DNA of 64,000 nucleotides from Polaribacter sp. Its GTDB lineage: Bacteria; Bacteroidota; Bacteroidia; Flavobacteriales; Flavobacteriaceae. The stretch is taken from NCBI GenBank assembly GCA_029245785.1, contig JAQWOR010000077.1, positions 186,001-250,000 on the forward strand, in the 5' to 3' direction. The translations under genes were made by a program, and so were the position numbers. The notes under the pieces were generated by a model. That model was not told where the DNA came from. It did no database searches and was given only the letters and a program-made list of their open reading frames with translations. Below are positions 25,384 through 33,794 of the stretch, one piece after another. Every line of letters starts with the position of its first letter. Within the stretch, counting starts at the first letter, position 1.

Positions 25384-26964
25384 ATGGCAACAATTAAACC
25401 CGCTGAAGTATCAGCAATATTAAAGCAACAATTAACAAATTTCGAAGCAAAAGCTTCGTTAAACGAAGTAGGAACCGTTTTACAAGTAGGAGATGGTATT
25501 GCTCGTGTTTATGGTTTATCTAATGTACAATACGGAGAGTTAGTAGAATTCGACGGAGGATTGGAAGGAATTGTATTGAACTTAGAAGAAGACAATGTTG
25601 GAGTTGTACTTTTAGGACCTTCAACATCTATTAAAGAAGGCTCTGTAGTAAAACGTACAGAACGTATTGCTTCTTTAAAAGCAGGAGAAGGAATTGTTGG
25701 GCGTGTGGTAAACACATTAGGAAACCCAATTGACGTAAAAGGCCCTATTGAAGGAAAAACATACGAAATGCCTTTAGAGCGTAAAGCGCCAGGAGTTATT
25801 TTTCGTGAGCCAGTTACTGAGCCATTACAAACAGGGATTAAAGCAATTGATGCGATGATTCCAGTTGGTCGTGGTCAACGTGAGTTGATTATTGGTGACC
25901 GTCAAACAGGAAAATCTACCGTTGCAATTGACACCATCTTAAATCAAAAAGAATTTTACGATGCTGGTGAGCCAGTATATTGTATCTATGTTGCGATTGG
26001 TCAAAAAGCATCTACAGTTGCTGCCATTGCAAATATGTTAGAAGAAAAAGGAGCATTGGCATACACAACAATTGTTGCTGCAAATGCATCAGATCCTGCA
26101 TCTATGCAAGTATATGCACCGTTTGCTGGAGCTGCAATTGGAGAATATTTCCGTGACACAGGGAGACCTGCATTAATCATCTTTGATGACTTGTCTAAAC
26201 AAGCAGTTGCTTACCGTGAAATTTCTTTATTGTTAAGAAGACCACCGGGACGTGAGGCATACCCTGGAGACGTTTTTTACTTACACTCTCGTTTGCTAGA
26301 GCGTTCTGCAAAAGTAATTAACGATGATGATATTGCAAAAGACATGAATGACTTACCAGCATCTTTAAAAGACTTGGTAAAAGGAGGAGGATCTTTAACA
26401 GCATTGCCAATTATTGAAACACAAGCAGGAGATGTATCTGCATATATCCCAACCAACGTAATTTCAATTACAGATGGACAGATTTTCTTAGATGGAGATT
26501 TGTTTAACTCGGGAGTTCGTCCAGCAATTAACGTAGGTATTTCGGTATCTCGTGTAGGAGGAAATGCACAGATTAAATCAATGAAAAAAGTAGCCGGAAC
26601 CTTAAAATTAGACCAAGCGCAATATAGAGAACTAGAAGCGTTTGCAAAGTTTGGTTCTGATTTAGACGCAGCTACTATGAGTGTGATTTCTAAAGGACAA
26701 CGTAATGTTGAAATCTTAAAGCAAGCACAAAACGATCCATATACTGTAGAAGATCAAGTAGCGATTATTTATGCAGGTTCTAAAAACTTGTTAAAAGACG
26801 TTCCTGTAAACAAGGTAAAAGAATTCGAAAGATCTTTTATAGACTATTTAAATGCAAAACACAGAGATGCATTAGATACGTTAAAAGCAGGAAAGTTAAC
26901 AGACGAAGTAATTGCAACGCTAGTAGAGGCTGCAAAAGAAATTTCAAGCAAGTACAAAGCGTAA
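25384..26964 (+). CDS. atpA: F0F1 ATP synthase subunit alpha
   Basis: The 526-residue length is normal. The nucleotide-binding P-loop is GDRQTGKST, and the [41 protein letters not shown] block is the alpha/beta signature. Alpha forms the F1 hexamer with beta and carries the non-catalytic sites. The beta (atpD) and epsilon (atpC) genes are not in this operon; a separate atpDC locus is common in Bacteroidota. A 121-bp spacer with a palindromic repeat separates it from atpG. Confidence 0.97.
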   Translation: MATIKPAEVSAILKQQLTNFEAKASLNEVGTVLQVGDGIARVYGLSNVQYGELVEFDGGLEGIVLNLEEDNVGVVLLGPSTSIKEGSVVKRTERIASLKAGEGIVGRVVNTLGNPIDVKGPIEGKTYEMPLERKAPGVIFREPVTEPLQTGIKAIDAMIPVGRGQRELIIGDRQTGKSTVAIDTILNQKEFYDAGEPVYCIYVAIGQKASTVAAIANMLEEKGALAYTTIVAANASDPASMQVYAPFAGAAIGEYFRDTGRPALIIFDDLSKQAVAYREISLLLRRPPGREAYPGDVFYLHSRLLERSAKVINDDDIAKDMNDLPASLKDLVKGGGSLTALPIIETQAGDVSAYIPTNVISITDGQIFLDGDLFNSGVRPAINVGISVSRVGGNAQIKSMKKVAGTLKLDQAQYRELEAFAKFGSDLDAATMSVISKGQRNVEILKQAQNDPYTVEDQVAIIYAGSKNLLKDVPVNKVKEFERSFIDYLNAKHRDALDTLKAGKLTDEVIATLVEAAKEISSKYKA

Positions 26965-26972
26965 GCTAAAAC

Positions 26973-27075
26973 TTGTCATTCCTGCGAAAGAAGGAATTCA
27001 ATGAAATAAAATTAGAGTTCATATAAAAAGATTCTTGCCCCTGTCTTCCGACAGGCAGGTTTGCAGGAATGACAA
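26973..27075. repeat. Dispersed palindromic element, copy 2, between atpA and atpG
   Basis: Perfect 13-bp outer arms (26973-26985 and 27063-27075, TTGTCATTCCTGC and its complement) flank an inner hairpin CCTGTC-ttcc-GACAGG (27040-27055). Positions 27035-27075 match copy 1 (19532-19572) at 38 of 41 bases. It would fold within the atp mRNA. Confidence 0.9.
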
Positions 27076-27085
27076 ATAAAAAAGT

Positions 27086-27946
27086 ATGGCAAACTTAAAA
27101 GAAATACGAAATAGAATTACCTCTATTGGTTCAACAATGAAGATTACCAGTGCCATGAAAATGGTATCTGCTGCAAAGTTGAAAAAAGCCCAAGATGCAA
27201 TCACAGCAATGCGTCCGTATGCAAATAAGCTTACAGAATTATTACAAAACTTAAGCGCTACTTTAGATAGTGATGCCGGTGGAGAATATTCTACACAAAG
27301 AGAAGTTTCTAAGGTATTGTTAGTGGTTGTTACTTCTAACAGAGGTTTGTGTGGAGGCTTTAATTCTTCTGTTGTTAAGGAAACAATAAAAACAATTGAA
27401 ACAAACTACAAGGATTGTACGGTAGATATATGTACGATTGGTAAAAAAGGGAATATCTTATCCAAGCAATACAATATCATTGAAAATAACAACGAAATTT
27501 TTGATGCGTTGACTTTTGACAATGTTGCAGAGATTGCAGAAAATTTGATGCAGTTATTTGCTGATGGTAGTTATGATAAAATTGAATTGGTGTACAATCA
27601 ATTTAAAAATGCCGCGACTCAAATTCCAACAGTAGAGCAATTTTTACCGATAGCACCTGTAGAAGATGCTGTAGTAAGTGCAAACTTAGATTATATTTTT
27701 GAACCGTCGAAAGAAGAAATTGTACTAGAGTTGATTCCGAAGTCGTTAAAAACACAGTTGTACAAATCTATCAGAGATAGTTTTGCTTCAGAACACGGAG
27801 CACGTATGACAGCAATGCATAAAGCAACAGACAATGCTACAGATTTACGTGATGAGTTATTGTTAACCTATAACAAAGCACGTCAGGCAGCCATTACCAA
27901 TGAAATTTTAGAAATTGTTGGAGGAGCGGAAGCGTTGAACAATTAG
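27086..27946 (+). CDS. atpG: F0F1 ATP synthase subunit gamma
   Basis: The 286-residue protein has the N-terminal helix LKEIRNRITSIGSTMKITSAMKMVSAAKL and the C-terminal ARMTAMHKATDNATDL...YNKARQAAITNEILEIVGGAEAL, both signatures of the rotating shaft. The central SNRGLCGGFN motif is also standard. It ends the operon. Its last codons (coding E-A-L-N-N and stop) are part of the first unit of a 44-bp tandem repeat that continues downstream. Confidence 0.96.
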   Translation: MANLKEIRNRITSIGSTMKITSAMKMVSAAKLKKAQDAITAMRPYANKLTELLQNLSATLDSDAGGEYSTQREVSKVLLVVVTSNRGLCGGFNSSVVKETIKTIETNYKDCTVDICTIGKKGNILSKQYNIIENNNEIFDALTFDNVAEIAENLMQLFADGSYDKIELVYNQFKNAATQIPTVEQFLPIAPVEDAVVSANLDYIFEPSKEEIVLELIPKSLKTQLYKSIRDSFASEHGARMTAMHKATDNATDLRDELLLTYNKARQAAITNEILEIVGGAEALNN

Positions 27947-28085
27947 GCGTAGCCAAATTTTCTAAATGATTGGAAGCGTTGAACAATTAGGCGTAGCCAA
28001 ATTTTCTAAATGATTGGAAGCGTTGAACAATTAGGCGTAGCCAAATTTTCTAAATGATCGGAAGCGTTGAACAATTAGGCGTAGC
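27928..28085. repeat. 44-bp tandem repeat, 3.6 copies, starting inside the atpG stop region
   Basis: Units begin at 27928, 27972, 28016 and 28060. The first two are identical, the third differs only in its last base, and the fourth stops after 26 bases. Each unit carries the last atpG codons, including TAG. Confidence 0.97.
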
Positions 28086-28101
28086 TGAGTAAAATACAAT
28101 T

Positions 28102-28153
28102 AAAAAAGAGCGTATCTCCCGATAATTATCAGGATTGATGCGCTCTTTTTTTG
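28102..28153 (+). terminator. Rho-independent terminator of the atp operon
   Basis: The stem pairs A-rich 28102-28107, GAGCG (28108-28112) and TATC with GATG, CGCTC (28141-28145) and a run of T. The loop holds a second small palindrome (GATAATTATC). It follows the tandem repeat downstream of atpG. Confidence 0.8.
28117..28134. repeat. Dispersed 18-bp element TCCCGATAATTATCAGGA, copy 1
   Basis: It sits in the loop of the atp terminator and matches 31043-31060 at 16 of 18 positions. Confidence 0.65.
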
Positions 28154-28197
28154 TAAATTGGCATACCCTTTGAGGGAAATGAGATAAAAATAGTACG

Positions 28198-28659
28198 ATG
28201 AAAAAAACAACATTAATTCTAGTAGCGCTTATTGCTTTTAGTTTTGTGCAATGCGATACCTTAAAGATGGAGAACAACCCGCCTTTTAAAATTACAGGAG
28301 CAACATTTAATAATTGGGTTGGAGGACGACCAGGAGTTAGTGGAATCAAAGTCCACCTTGCTTACCAATCAGAAGATAAAATTGCTTTTGAGCAGCTATA
28401 TTTTTCTCATAGAAGCACAAAGATAGAAATGAAAACAGTAAAAGGTAAAACTTATATCATTGCTCATTTCAATACCTCAACAAGAGAAGAAGAGCTTTTT
28501 CTTAAAGGAGATGCTTCTCCAAAAACAGTAGTAAAATTGCCAAAAAGCCCTTTTAAATTAAAAAACAATGAGGCGGTTATTAGTTATAAGGAAGGTACTA
28601 CAACAAGATATTATCAGATCAAAAACATTAAAAAAACAAAAACAATTGTTTATCCGTAG
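28198..28659 (+). CDS. Small exported lipoprotein-like protein, unknown function
   Basis: The 153-residue protein has a signal peptide with a cysteine at position 19 (FSFVQC). The Gln before the cysteine is not ideal for a lipobox, so lipidation is likely but not certain. The mature part is beta-rich and basic, and I recognise no domain. The gene stands alone between two terminators and so is probably monocistronic. TACCCTTTG, one base longer than a -7 box, lies about 30 bp before the start. Confidence 0.65.
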   Translation: MKKTTLILVALIAFSFVQCDTLKMENNPPFKITGATFNNWVGGRPGVSGIKVHLAYQSEDKIAFEQLYFSHRSTKIEMKTVKGKTYIIAHFNTSTREEELFLKGDASPKTVVKLPKSPFKLKNNEAVISYKEGTTTRYYQIKNIKKTKTIVYP

Positions 28660-28684
28660 TAGTTAAATAACTTCTATTCAATAG

Positions 28685-28729
28685 AAAAGGGCAACTTTTT
28701 GATAGTCATCAGAAAGTTGCCCTTTTTTT
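28685..28729 (+). terminator. Rho-independent terminator
   Basis: A fifteen-pair stem (28689-28703 with 28708-28722, GGGCAACTTT at its base) with an AGTC loop is followed by seven T residues. Confidence 0.93.
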
Positions 28730-28776
28730 GGCACGCAATTTGAAATTGTAGTAACATAACCATAAATAGACCGCGT

Positions 28777-29688
28777 ATGAAATCTGTACAAATCTTTTTT
28801 ACTCTTCTTATTACAGGCGTATTTTTATCATCGTGTATGATAGAAGATAATCTATATGAAGTTTCATTAGAAGAAGTCGTGTCTCAATATGACTTGTGGT
28901 ACATAGATTATCACAAAACCACAGGCACTGGTGATGTGCCGTTTTTATCGAAAGCATTTACGGTTTCATTTTTAAACGGAACGCTCTATGCAAACAATAA
29001 TATTGTTGATATTGGGCTTAGCGGAAACGGATTGGGCATTAGAGTTGGAAATTACAATACTTATACTGGAGTTTTAGAAACCAATCACACCTTAGATGGT
29101 GGATACGATTTTGAAGTGTATCAAACATCTGTCAATGAGATTCAGATTGAAGACACCTACAACAATGTAACCTATTATTTAGTGGGCTATCAACGAAATA
29201 ATTTTGATTATGATAAACTGTTTTATGAAAACATAGAGTATTTTTTACAAGAATACATTGCTTGGGAGAAAATAAGCACCAGTATAAGCGGTACTGCAAA
29301 CGCTTTTGATAACGAACTATTTTTACAGTTTACTCCAGAAAACACCACCACATTTTATTCTTCAACAGACCCTTTTGGCACAACTATTGATATTATCAAT
29401 TGGAACTTTGCAGGGGCTTATCAAATCTATGATGTTGAGAATTATGAGGACCTAAAAGTTTTAACACTTAATTATGACAACGGAGATAATGAAGAATTCG
29501 AATTAAGCGTTATAAATGATAGTACGATTCGTTTATACCACATTCAATCAGAGACAACATACGAATTTAGCGGAAGAGGATTTATCCAGTATTTAAAAGG
29601 AGGAACACCGAAATCAGCTGTAAGGAATAGCGGTAGAAAACGAACTAAAATAAAGAGAGAGCAGAAGATTAGAAGACATTTAAAATAA
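28777..29688 (+). CDS. Lipoprotein of unknown function
   Basis: The 303-residue protein has a clear lipobox (FLSSC, Cys20) followed by M-I-E-D, so surface export is possible. The mature part is rich in Tyr, Asn and Asp, beta-like, and without a family I can name. The last 30 residues are strikingly basic (RNSGRKRTKIKREQKIRRH), unlike the acidic body. The gene is flanked by terminators on both sides and is probably transcribed alone. Confidence 0.7.
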   Translation: MKSVQIFFTLLITGVFLSSCMIEDNLYEVSLEEVVSQYDLWYIDYHKTTGTGDVPFLSKAFTVSFLNGTLYANNNIVDIGLSGNGLGIRVGNYNTYTGVLETNHTLDGGYDFEVYQTSVNEIQIEDTYNNVTYYLVGYQRNNFDYDKLFYENIEYFLQEYIAWEKISTSISGTANAFDNELFLQFTPENTTTFYSSTDPFGTTIDIINWNFAGAYQIYDVENYEDLKVLTLNYDNGDNEEFELSVINDSTIRLYHIQSETTYEFSGRGFIQYLKGGTPKSAVRNSGRKRTKIKREQKIRRHLK

Positions 29689-29705
29689 AGTTTGGTTAGT
29701 TGATT

Positions 29706-29766
29706 TTAATTGGTTGTTTCGACAACCAATTAAAGTAAGCCGCTCTAGAGGTAGAGCGGCTTTTTT
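29706..29766 (+). terminator. Double-hairpin terminator
   Basis: The first hairpin is a perfect 12-bp stem with a TTCG loop (29706-29717, 29722-29733). The second is a perfect 9-bp GC-rich stem (29739-29747, 29752-29760) followed by six T residues. The second is the terminator proper. Confidence 0.93.
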
Positions 29767-29784
29767 ATGCGTTTTGTTTTCTGT

Positions 29785-29815
29785 TTTGAATTTTACAAGA
29801 ATGGAAGTATCTTTA
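29785..29815 (+). promoter_or_regulatory. Promoter for the AlbA_2 gene (TTTG, 19 bp, TATCTTTA)
   Basis: TTTG at 29785-29788 and TATCTTTA at 29808-29815 are separated by 19 bp, which fits the Bacteroidota TTTG-N19-21-TAnnTTTG promoter with one mismatch. It lies 20 bp before the GTG at 29836. Confidence 0.55.
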
Positions 29816-29835
29816 AGCGGAGAAAAAAGAGTACT

Positions 29836-30981
29836 GTGATTAACAAACGTCTTTTAATAAAAAACCTACTTAGTCATAATGACGAGAACAGCTTTTTTGA
29901 CAAAAAGCAAAAGTTATCTTTGCATAATAAAGAAGGGAAAGCGAAGTTTTTAAAACACGTTTGTGCACTTTCAAATTCAAACCCTTTCAATAATTCGTAT
30001 ATCGTAATTGGTATTGAAGATGAAGAGAATACGATTGTTGGTGTTGATTTTTTTGACGATAGTAAGATCCAAAACCTTGTAAATGCCTATTTAAAAAATC
30101 CTCCAAAAATTCAATACGAAAATGTCGCCTTTCCAAGTTTGCCACGTCATAAAGTTGTGGGATTGGTTACAATTCTTCCCAACAATCAAACCACATCATT
30201 GGTAAAAAACGCATGGAAATATAGACAAGATGCTATTTTTTATAGAAGAGGCAGTAACTCTATGCCTGTTGAAACTACCTTTCAATTAAAAAACACCAAT
30301 CGAAAAATAGTAGAAGCAATTGAAAAAAATGCGAGCAACAATATAGAATTAACCTTAAATGGAGTCTTTGATTTTATTGAAAAACACAAGCCAGAATACA
30401 GTCCGAAATACAAGGTGTTTAAAGAACAATTTGTATTGTGTTGGGCAGGAAAAAAACAGTTAATTGACGGAGAAGAGTTTTATTCTCGTGTAGATATAGA
30501 ATTGATAAATGAACAAGTCCGATTGTTTTTTTCTGCTTTAGACGATGTACAAATTACGTACAATAAGCATTCGTTTATCATTACAGAATACATTTTTTTA
30601 GGAATAGGAAATGATAAAAAACGCTATCGGTTAGAAAAAACAGTCATTCATTTTAAAGACAATGGGAAGCATGATATTGTTACCGAGTTGTTGTTTGAGC
30701 CTCCAAAATATGATGCGACTATTTTAAACCATATTCATAAAAACAGCAATGCAATTGTTGCTAAAATAGAAAAAAAGAAAGTGTTGTCTGTAACAGAGCA
30801 TGAAGATGTATTGCGCTTGCCAACCAATTATTTAATTTGCTCGTTAAACGGCTTTACAGACGCAAAAAGGCAGCTAAAAAAAGCGAAGAACTACATCAAA
30901 GATCTACACGACAAAACAACTTATATAAAATACAAAGAAACGATGCGGGTTTTAAGAAAGGTGAAGTACAATCAAAAATGA
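29836..30981 (+). CDS. AlbA_2 (Schlafen-like) domain protein, putative ATP/nucleic-acid binding
   Basis: The GTG at 29836 is preferred over the ATG at 29767, because the ATG touches the T-run of the upstream terminator and a promoter lies between the two. The protein then has 381 residues. About residues 20-130 form an AlbA_2-type domain (KAKFLKHVCALSNSNPFNNSYIVIGIED...VGVDFFDD...PPKIQYEN), followed by an FYRRGSN motif. The rest is a beta/alpha region I cannot name, ending in a basic tail. Such proteins are annotated as ATP-binding; some Schlafen-type AlbA domains are nucleases. The role here is unknown. Confidence 0.75.
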   Translation: MINKRLLIKNLLSHNDENSFFDKKQKLSLHNKEGKAKFLKHVCALSNSNPFNNSYIVIGIEDEENTIVGVDFFDDSKIQNLVNAYLKNPPKIQYENVAFPSLPRHKVVGLVTILPNNQTTSLVKNAWKYRQDAIFYRRGSNSMPVETTFQLKNTNRKIVEAIEKNASNNIELTLNGVFDFIEKHKPEYSPKYKVFKEQFVLCWAGKKQLIDGEEFYSRVDIELINEQVRLFFSALDDVQITYNKHSFIITEYIFLGIGNDKKRYRLEKTVIHFKDNGKHDIVTELLFEPPKYDATILNHIHKNSNAIVAKIEKKKVLSVTEHEDVLRLPTNYLICSLNGFTDAKRQLKKAKNYIKDLHDKTTYIKYKETMRVLRKVKYNQK

Positions 30982-30985
30982 TATT

Positions 30986-31018
30986 AAAAAACCCCAACTC
31001 AAATGAGTTGGGGTTTTG
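30986..31018. terminator. Bidirectional rho-independent terminator
   Basis: A nine-pair stem (CCCCAACTC with GAGTTGGGG, 30992-31013) is flanked by A and T runs. It serves the AlbA_2 gene on the plus strand and the dehydrogenase gene on the minus strand. Confidence 0.93.
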
Positions 31019-31042
31019 CTATATAAATTTTAAAATAACCGC

Positions 31043-31060
31043 TCCCGAAAGTTATCAGGA
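31043..31060. repeat. Dispersed 18-bp element TCCCGAAAGTTATCAGGA, copy 2
   Basis: It matches copy 1 (28117-28134) at 16 of 18 positions and lies between a terminator and the 3' end of the dehydrogenase gene. Confidence 0.65.
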
Positions 31061-31072
31061 GAGCACCTTATT

Positions 31073-32614
31073 TTATAGATCAAATTTAATTCCTTGCGCT
31101 AAAGGCAATTCATCAGAGTAATTTACGGTATTTGTTTGTCTGCGCATATATACTTTCCAAGCATCAGATCCAGACTCACGTCCACAACCGGTTTCTTTTT
31201 CACCACCACAAGCACCACCAATTTCAGCACCAGAAGTTCCAATGTTTACATTGGCAATACCACAGTCAGAGCCAGCATATGATAAGAATTTTTCAGCTTC
31301 TTTCATTTCATTGGTCATAATTGCAGAAGACAGTCCTTGCGCTACGCCGTTTTGTTTGTCTATAGCATTTTCTACCTCTCCAGTATATTTCATTAGATAT
31401 AAAATTGGAGCAAACGTTTCGTGTTGTACAATTTCAAAATGGTTTTCAGCTTCAATAATTGCAGGCTTCACATAACAACCACTTTCAAAACCGTCACCTT
31501 CTAAAACGCCACCTTCAACCAATACATTTCCGCCTTCGGCTTTTGCTTTTTCAATAGCAGCTAAATAGGTATTTACAGCATCTTTATCAATTAAAGGGCC
31601 TACATGTTTCGTCTCGTCTAATGGATTTCCAATTTTAATTTGTCCGTAAGCACCAACAATAGCATCTCTTACTGTATCGTACACCGATTCATGAATAATT
31701 AACCTTCTTGTTGAAGTACATCGTTGTCCGGCAGTACCAACAGCCCCAAATACGGCTCCTGGAACCACCACTTTTAAATCAGCAGTAGGTGTAATAATAA
31801 TGGCATTGTTTCCTCCTAATTCTAGTAAAGATTTACCAAAACGTTGCGCTACAGTAGCACCAACAATACGTCCCATTCTTGTAGATCCAGTTGCAGAAAC
31901 TAAAGGAACTCTAGGGTCAGTAGTCATCATTTCTCCCACTTTGTAATCTCCGTTGATGATACAAGAAATTCCTTCAGGTAAATTATTTTCTTTTAATATT
32001 CCGGCAATTATGTGTTGACAAGCAATAGAGCATAATGGCGCTTTTTCAGAAGCTTTCCAAACACATACATCGCCGCAAATCCATGCCAACGCAGTGTTCC
32101 AAGCCCAAACAGCTACAGGAAAGTTGAATGCAGAGATAATTCCGACAACTCCAATAGGGTGCCATTGTTCTCTCATTACGTGTCCAGGACGTTCAGAAGG
32201 AATCGTTTGACCGTTTAATTGTCTTGACAGTCCAACAGCAAAGTCACAGATGTCAATCATTTCTTGCACCTCGCCATAGCCTTCTTGTAATGATTTTCCC
32301 ATTTCATAAGAAACTAACTTTCCAAGAGGCTCTTTTAAATCTCTTAACTTGTTTCCGAATTGACGAACAATTTCTCCTCTTTGTGGAGCGGGGATATTTC
32401 TGAAATCTTTAAAAGCTTCAGTTGCCGTTTTCATTACTTTTTCGTAATCTTCTTTGGTAGTGGTTTTAACTTTACCAATTAGTTTTCCATCAACAGGAGA
32501 GTAACTTTCGATAATCTCTCCTCCTGAAAAATTGTTTGAACCTGTAGAAGTTCCTTCGTTTATTTCTTGAACGCCTAATTCTATTAAGGCTTCCTTGATT
32601 CCAAAATCTTCCAT
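31073..32614 (-). CDS. ALDH7-type aldehyde dehydrogenase (aminoadipate-semialdehyde dehydrogenase-like)
   Basis: The 513-residue cytosolic protein has the aldehyde dehydrogenase active site: Cys299 in GTAGQRCTSTRR and general base Glu265 in LLELGGNN, plus the substrate/NAD motif ISAFNFPVAVWAWN. The GQRCTSTRRL form and the N-terminal extension point to the antiquitin/ALDH7 group. Enzymes of that group oxidise alpha-aminoadipate semialdehyde (piperideine-6-carboxylate) in lysine breakdown. That specificity is inferred from family resemblance. A -7 box (TAGTTTTG) lies on its strand 36 bp before the start. Confidence 0.9.
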   Translation of the reverse strand: MEDFGIKEALIELGVQEINEGTSTGSNNFSGGEIIESYSPVDGKLIGKVKTTTKEDYEKVMKTATEAFKDFRNIPAPQRGEIVRQFGNKLRDLKEPLGKLVSYEMGKSLQEGYGEVQEMIDICDFAVGLSRQLNGQTIPSERPGHVMREQWHPIGVVGIISAFNFPVAVWAWNTALAWICGDVCVWKASEKAPLCSIACQHIIAGILKENNLPEGISCIINGDYKVGEMMTTDPRVPLVSATGSTRMGRIVGATVAQRFGKSLLELGGNNAIIITPTADLKVVVPGAVFGAVGTAGQRCTSTRRLIIHESVYDTVRDAIVGAYGQIKIGNPLDETKHVGPLIDKDAVNTYLAAIEKAKAEGGNVLVEGGVLEGDGFESGCYVKPAIIEAENHFEIVQHETFAPILYLMKYTGEVENAIDKQNGVAQGLSSAIMTNEMKEAEKFLSYAGSDCGIANVNIGTSGAEIGGACGGEKETGCGRESGSDAWKVYMRRQTNTVNYSDELPLAQGIKFDL

Positions 32615-32649
32615 TTTGTAGTTGCTTTTTTTTGTTTAAATTGCAAGCC

Positions 32650-32657
32650 CAAAACTA
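32650..32657 (-). promoter_or_regulatory. -7 promoter box (TAGTTTTG) for the ALDH gene
   Basis: A perfect TAnnTTTG match on the minus strand, 36 bp upstream of the dehydrogenase start. Confidence 0.5.
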
Positions 32658-32725
32658 CGAATAATTATGCAATTGTAATTATTAACAAATATTAAAGTTT
32701 TGTTTAATGTTAAACATTTAATTTT

Positions 32726-33766
32726 ATGAAAAAAGCACTATTGTTTGTCAGCATTTTAACCATTTCTTTTGGATGCACCACCGACTCTAAAAAATCAGAA
32801 AGCACAAAACAACAAGAGTTTGCGATCATCATTCACGGTGGAGCGGGAACCATTTTAAAAAAGAACATGACTCCTGAAAAGGAAGCTGCTTATAAAGCGA
32901 AACTAACAGAAGCAATACAGGTTGGGCATACCATTTTAAAAAATGGAGGCACAAGCATAGACGCTGTAGAGGAAACCATTCATATACTAGAAAATTCTCC
33001 GTTGTTTAATGCAGGAAAAGGCGCGGTTTTTACACATGCAGGAAACAATGAAATGGATGCGTCAATTATGACAGGAAACGATTTAAATGCAGGAGCAGTA
33101 GCTGGTGTTAAAAATGTAAAAAACCCCATTTCATTAGCGAGAAAAGTAATGACAAACTCTAATCATGTTTTGCTTTCTGGTGAAGGCGCTTCTCTATTTG
33201 CAAAAGAGCAAGGGATGGAAATTGTAGACCCGAGTTATTTTTATACAGAAAGGCGCTTTCAATCACTTCAAAAAATAAAAGAACAAGAAAAAACGGAACT
33301 AGATCACGATGAGAAATCAGCATTTTATGATGCAGACATTAAAGACAGTAAGTTTGGAACTGTGGGATGCGTTGCGCTTGATAAAAACGGAAATATTACC
33401 GCAGGAACTTCTACAGGAGGGATGACCAATAAGCGTTGGAATCGAATTGGAGACTCTCCAATTATTGGCGCAGGAACATATGCAAACAACGCAACATGCG
33501 GAGTTTCATCAACAGGTTGGGGAGAATATTTTATCCGTGGAATGGTGGCTCATGATATTTCTGCTATGATGGAATACAAAGGGGTTTCTTTAAAAGAAGC
33601 GGCCCAAGAAGTAATTCAACATAAGTTAACAAAATTAGGAGGAACAGGCGGAATTGTAGCGCTTGATAGCAAAGGAAACATGGTTTTTGAATTCAATACC
33701 GCAGGAATGTACCGAGCCTCTATGAATGATCAAGGAGAATTGGTGCTAAAAATTTATAAAGAATAG
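32726..33766 (+). CDS. Isoaspartyl peptidase / L-asparaginase (Ntn hydrolase), exported
   Basis: The 346-residue precursor carries a lipoprotein-like signal (ISFGC, Cys17). The family opening IIHGGAGTI and the autocleavage site KFGTVGCVALD are clear; the Gly-Thr bond before Thr212 would be cut to free the catalytic threonine. The GTSTGGMTNKR loop downstream is also conserved. The enzyme removes beta-aspartyl residues from isomerised peptides or hydrolyses asparagine. The export signal places it in the periplasm. An inverted repeat (TGTTTAA-tg-TTAAACA, 32701-32716) lies just before the start. Confidence 0.93.
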   Translation: MKKALLFVSILTISFGCTTDSKKSESTKQQEFAIIIHGGAGTILKKNMTPEKEAAYKAKLTEAIQVGHTILKNGGTSIDAVEETIHILENSPLFNAGKGAVFTHAGNNEMDASIMTGNDLNAGAVAGVKNVKNPISLARKVMTNSNHVLLSGEGASLFAKEQGMEIVDPSYFYTERRFQSLQKIKEQEKTELDHDEKSAFYDADIKDSKFGTVGCVALDKNGNITAGTSTGGMTNKRWNRIGDSPIIGAGTYANNATCGVSSTGWGEYFIRGMVAHDISAMMEYKGVSLKEAAQEVIQHKLTKLGGTGGIVALDSKGNMVFEFNTAGMYRASMNDQGELVLKIYKE

Positions 33767-33777
33767 ATTTTTACGGC

Positions 33778-33785
33778 TACTTTTG
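33778..33785 (+). promoter_or_regulatory. -7 promoter box (TACTTTTG) for the LuxE-like gene
   Basis: A perfect TAnnTTTG match ending nine bases before the ATG at 33795, which implies a leader of only a few bases. Confidence 0.6.
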
Positions 33786-33794
33786 CAGGGACAA

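Noticed and set aside
27928..28085. 44-bp units as a CRISPR-like array
   Set aside because: The units abut with no variable spacers and begin within atpG, so this is a simple tandem repeat.
29915..29922. Perfect -7 box TATCTTTG inside the AlbA_2 gene
   Set aside because: No in-frame start or -33 element follows at a useful distance; it falls within conserved coding sequence and is probably chance.
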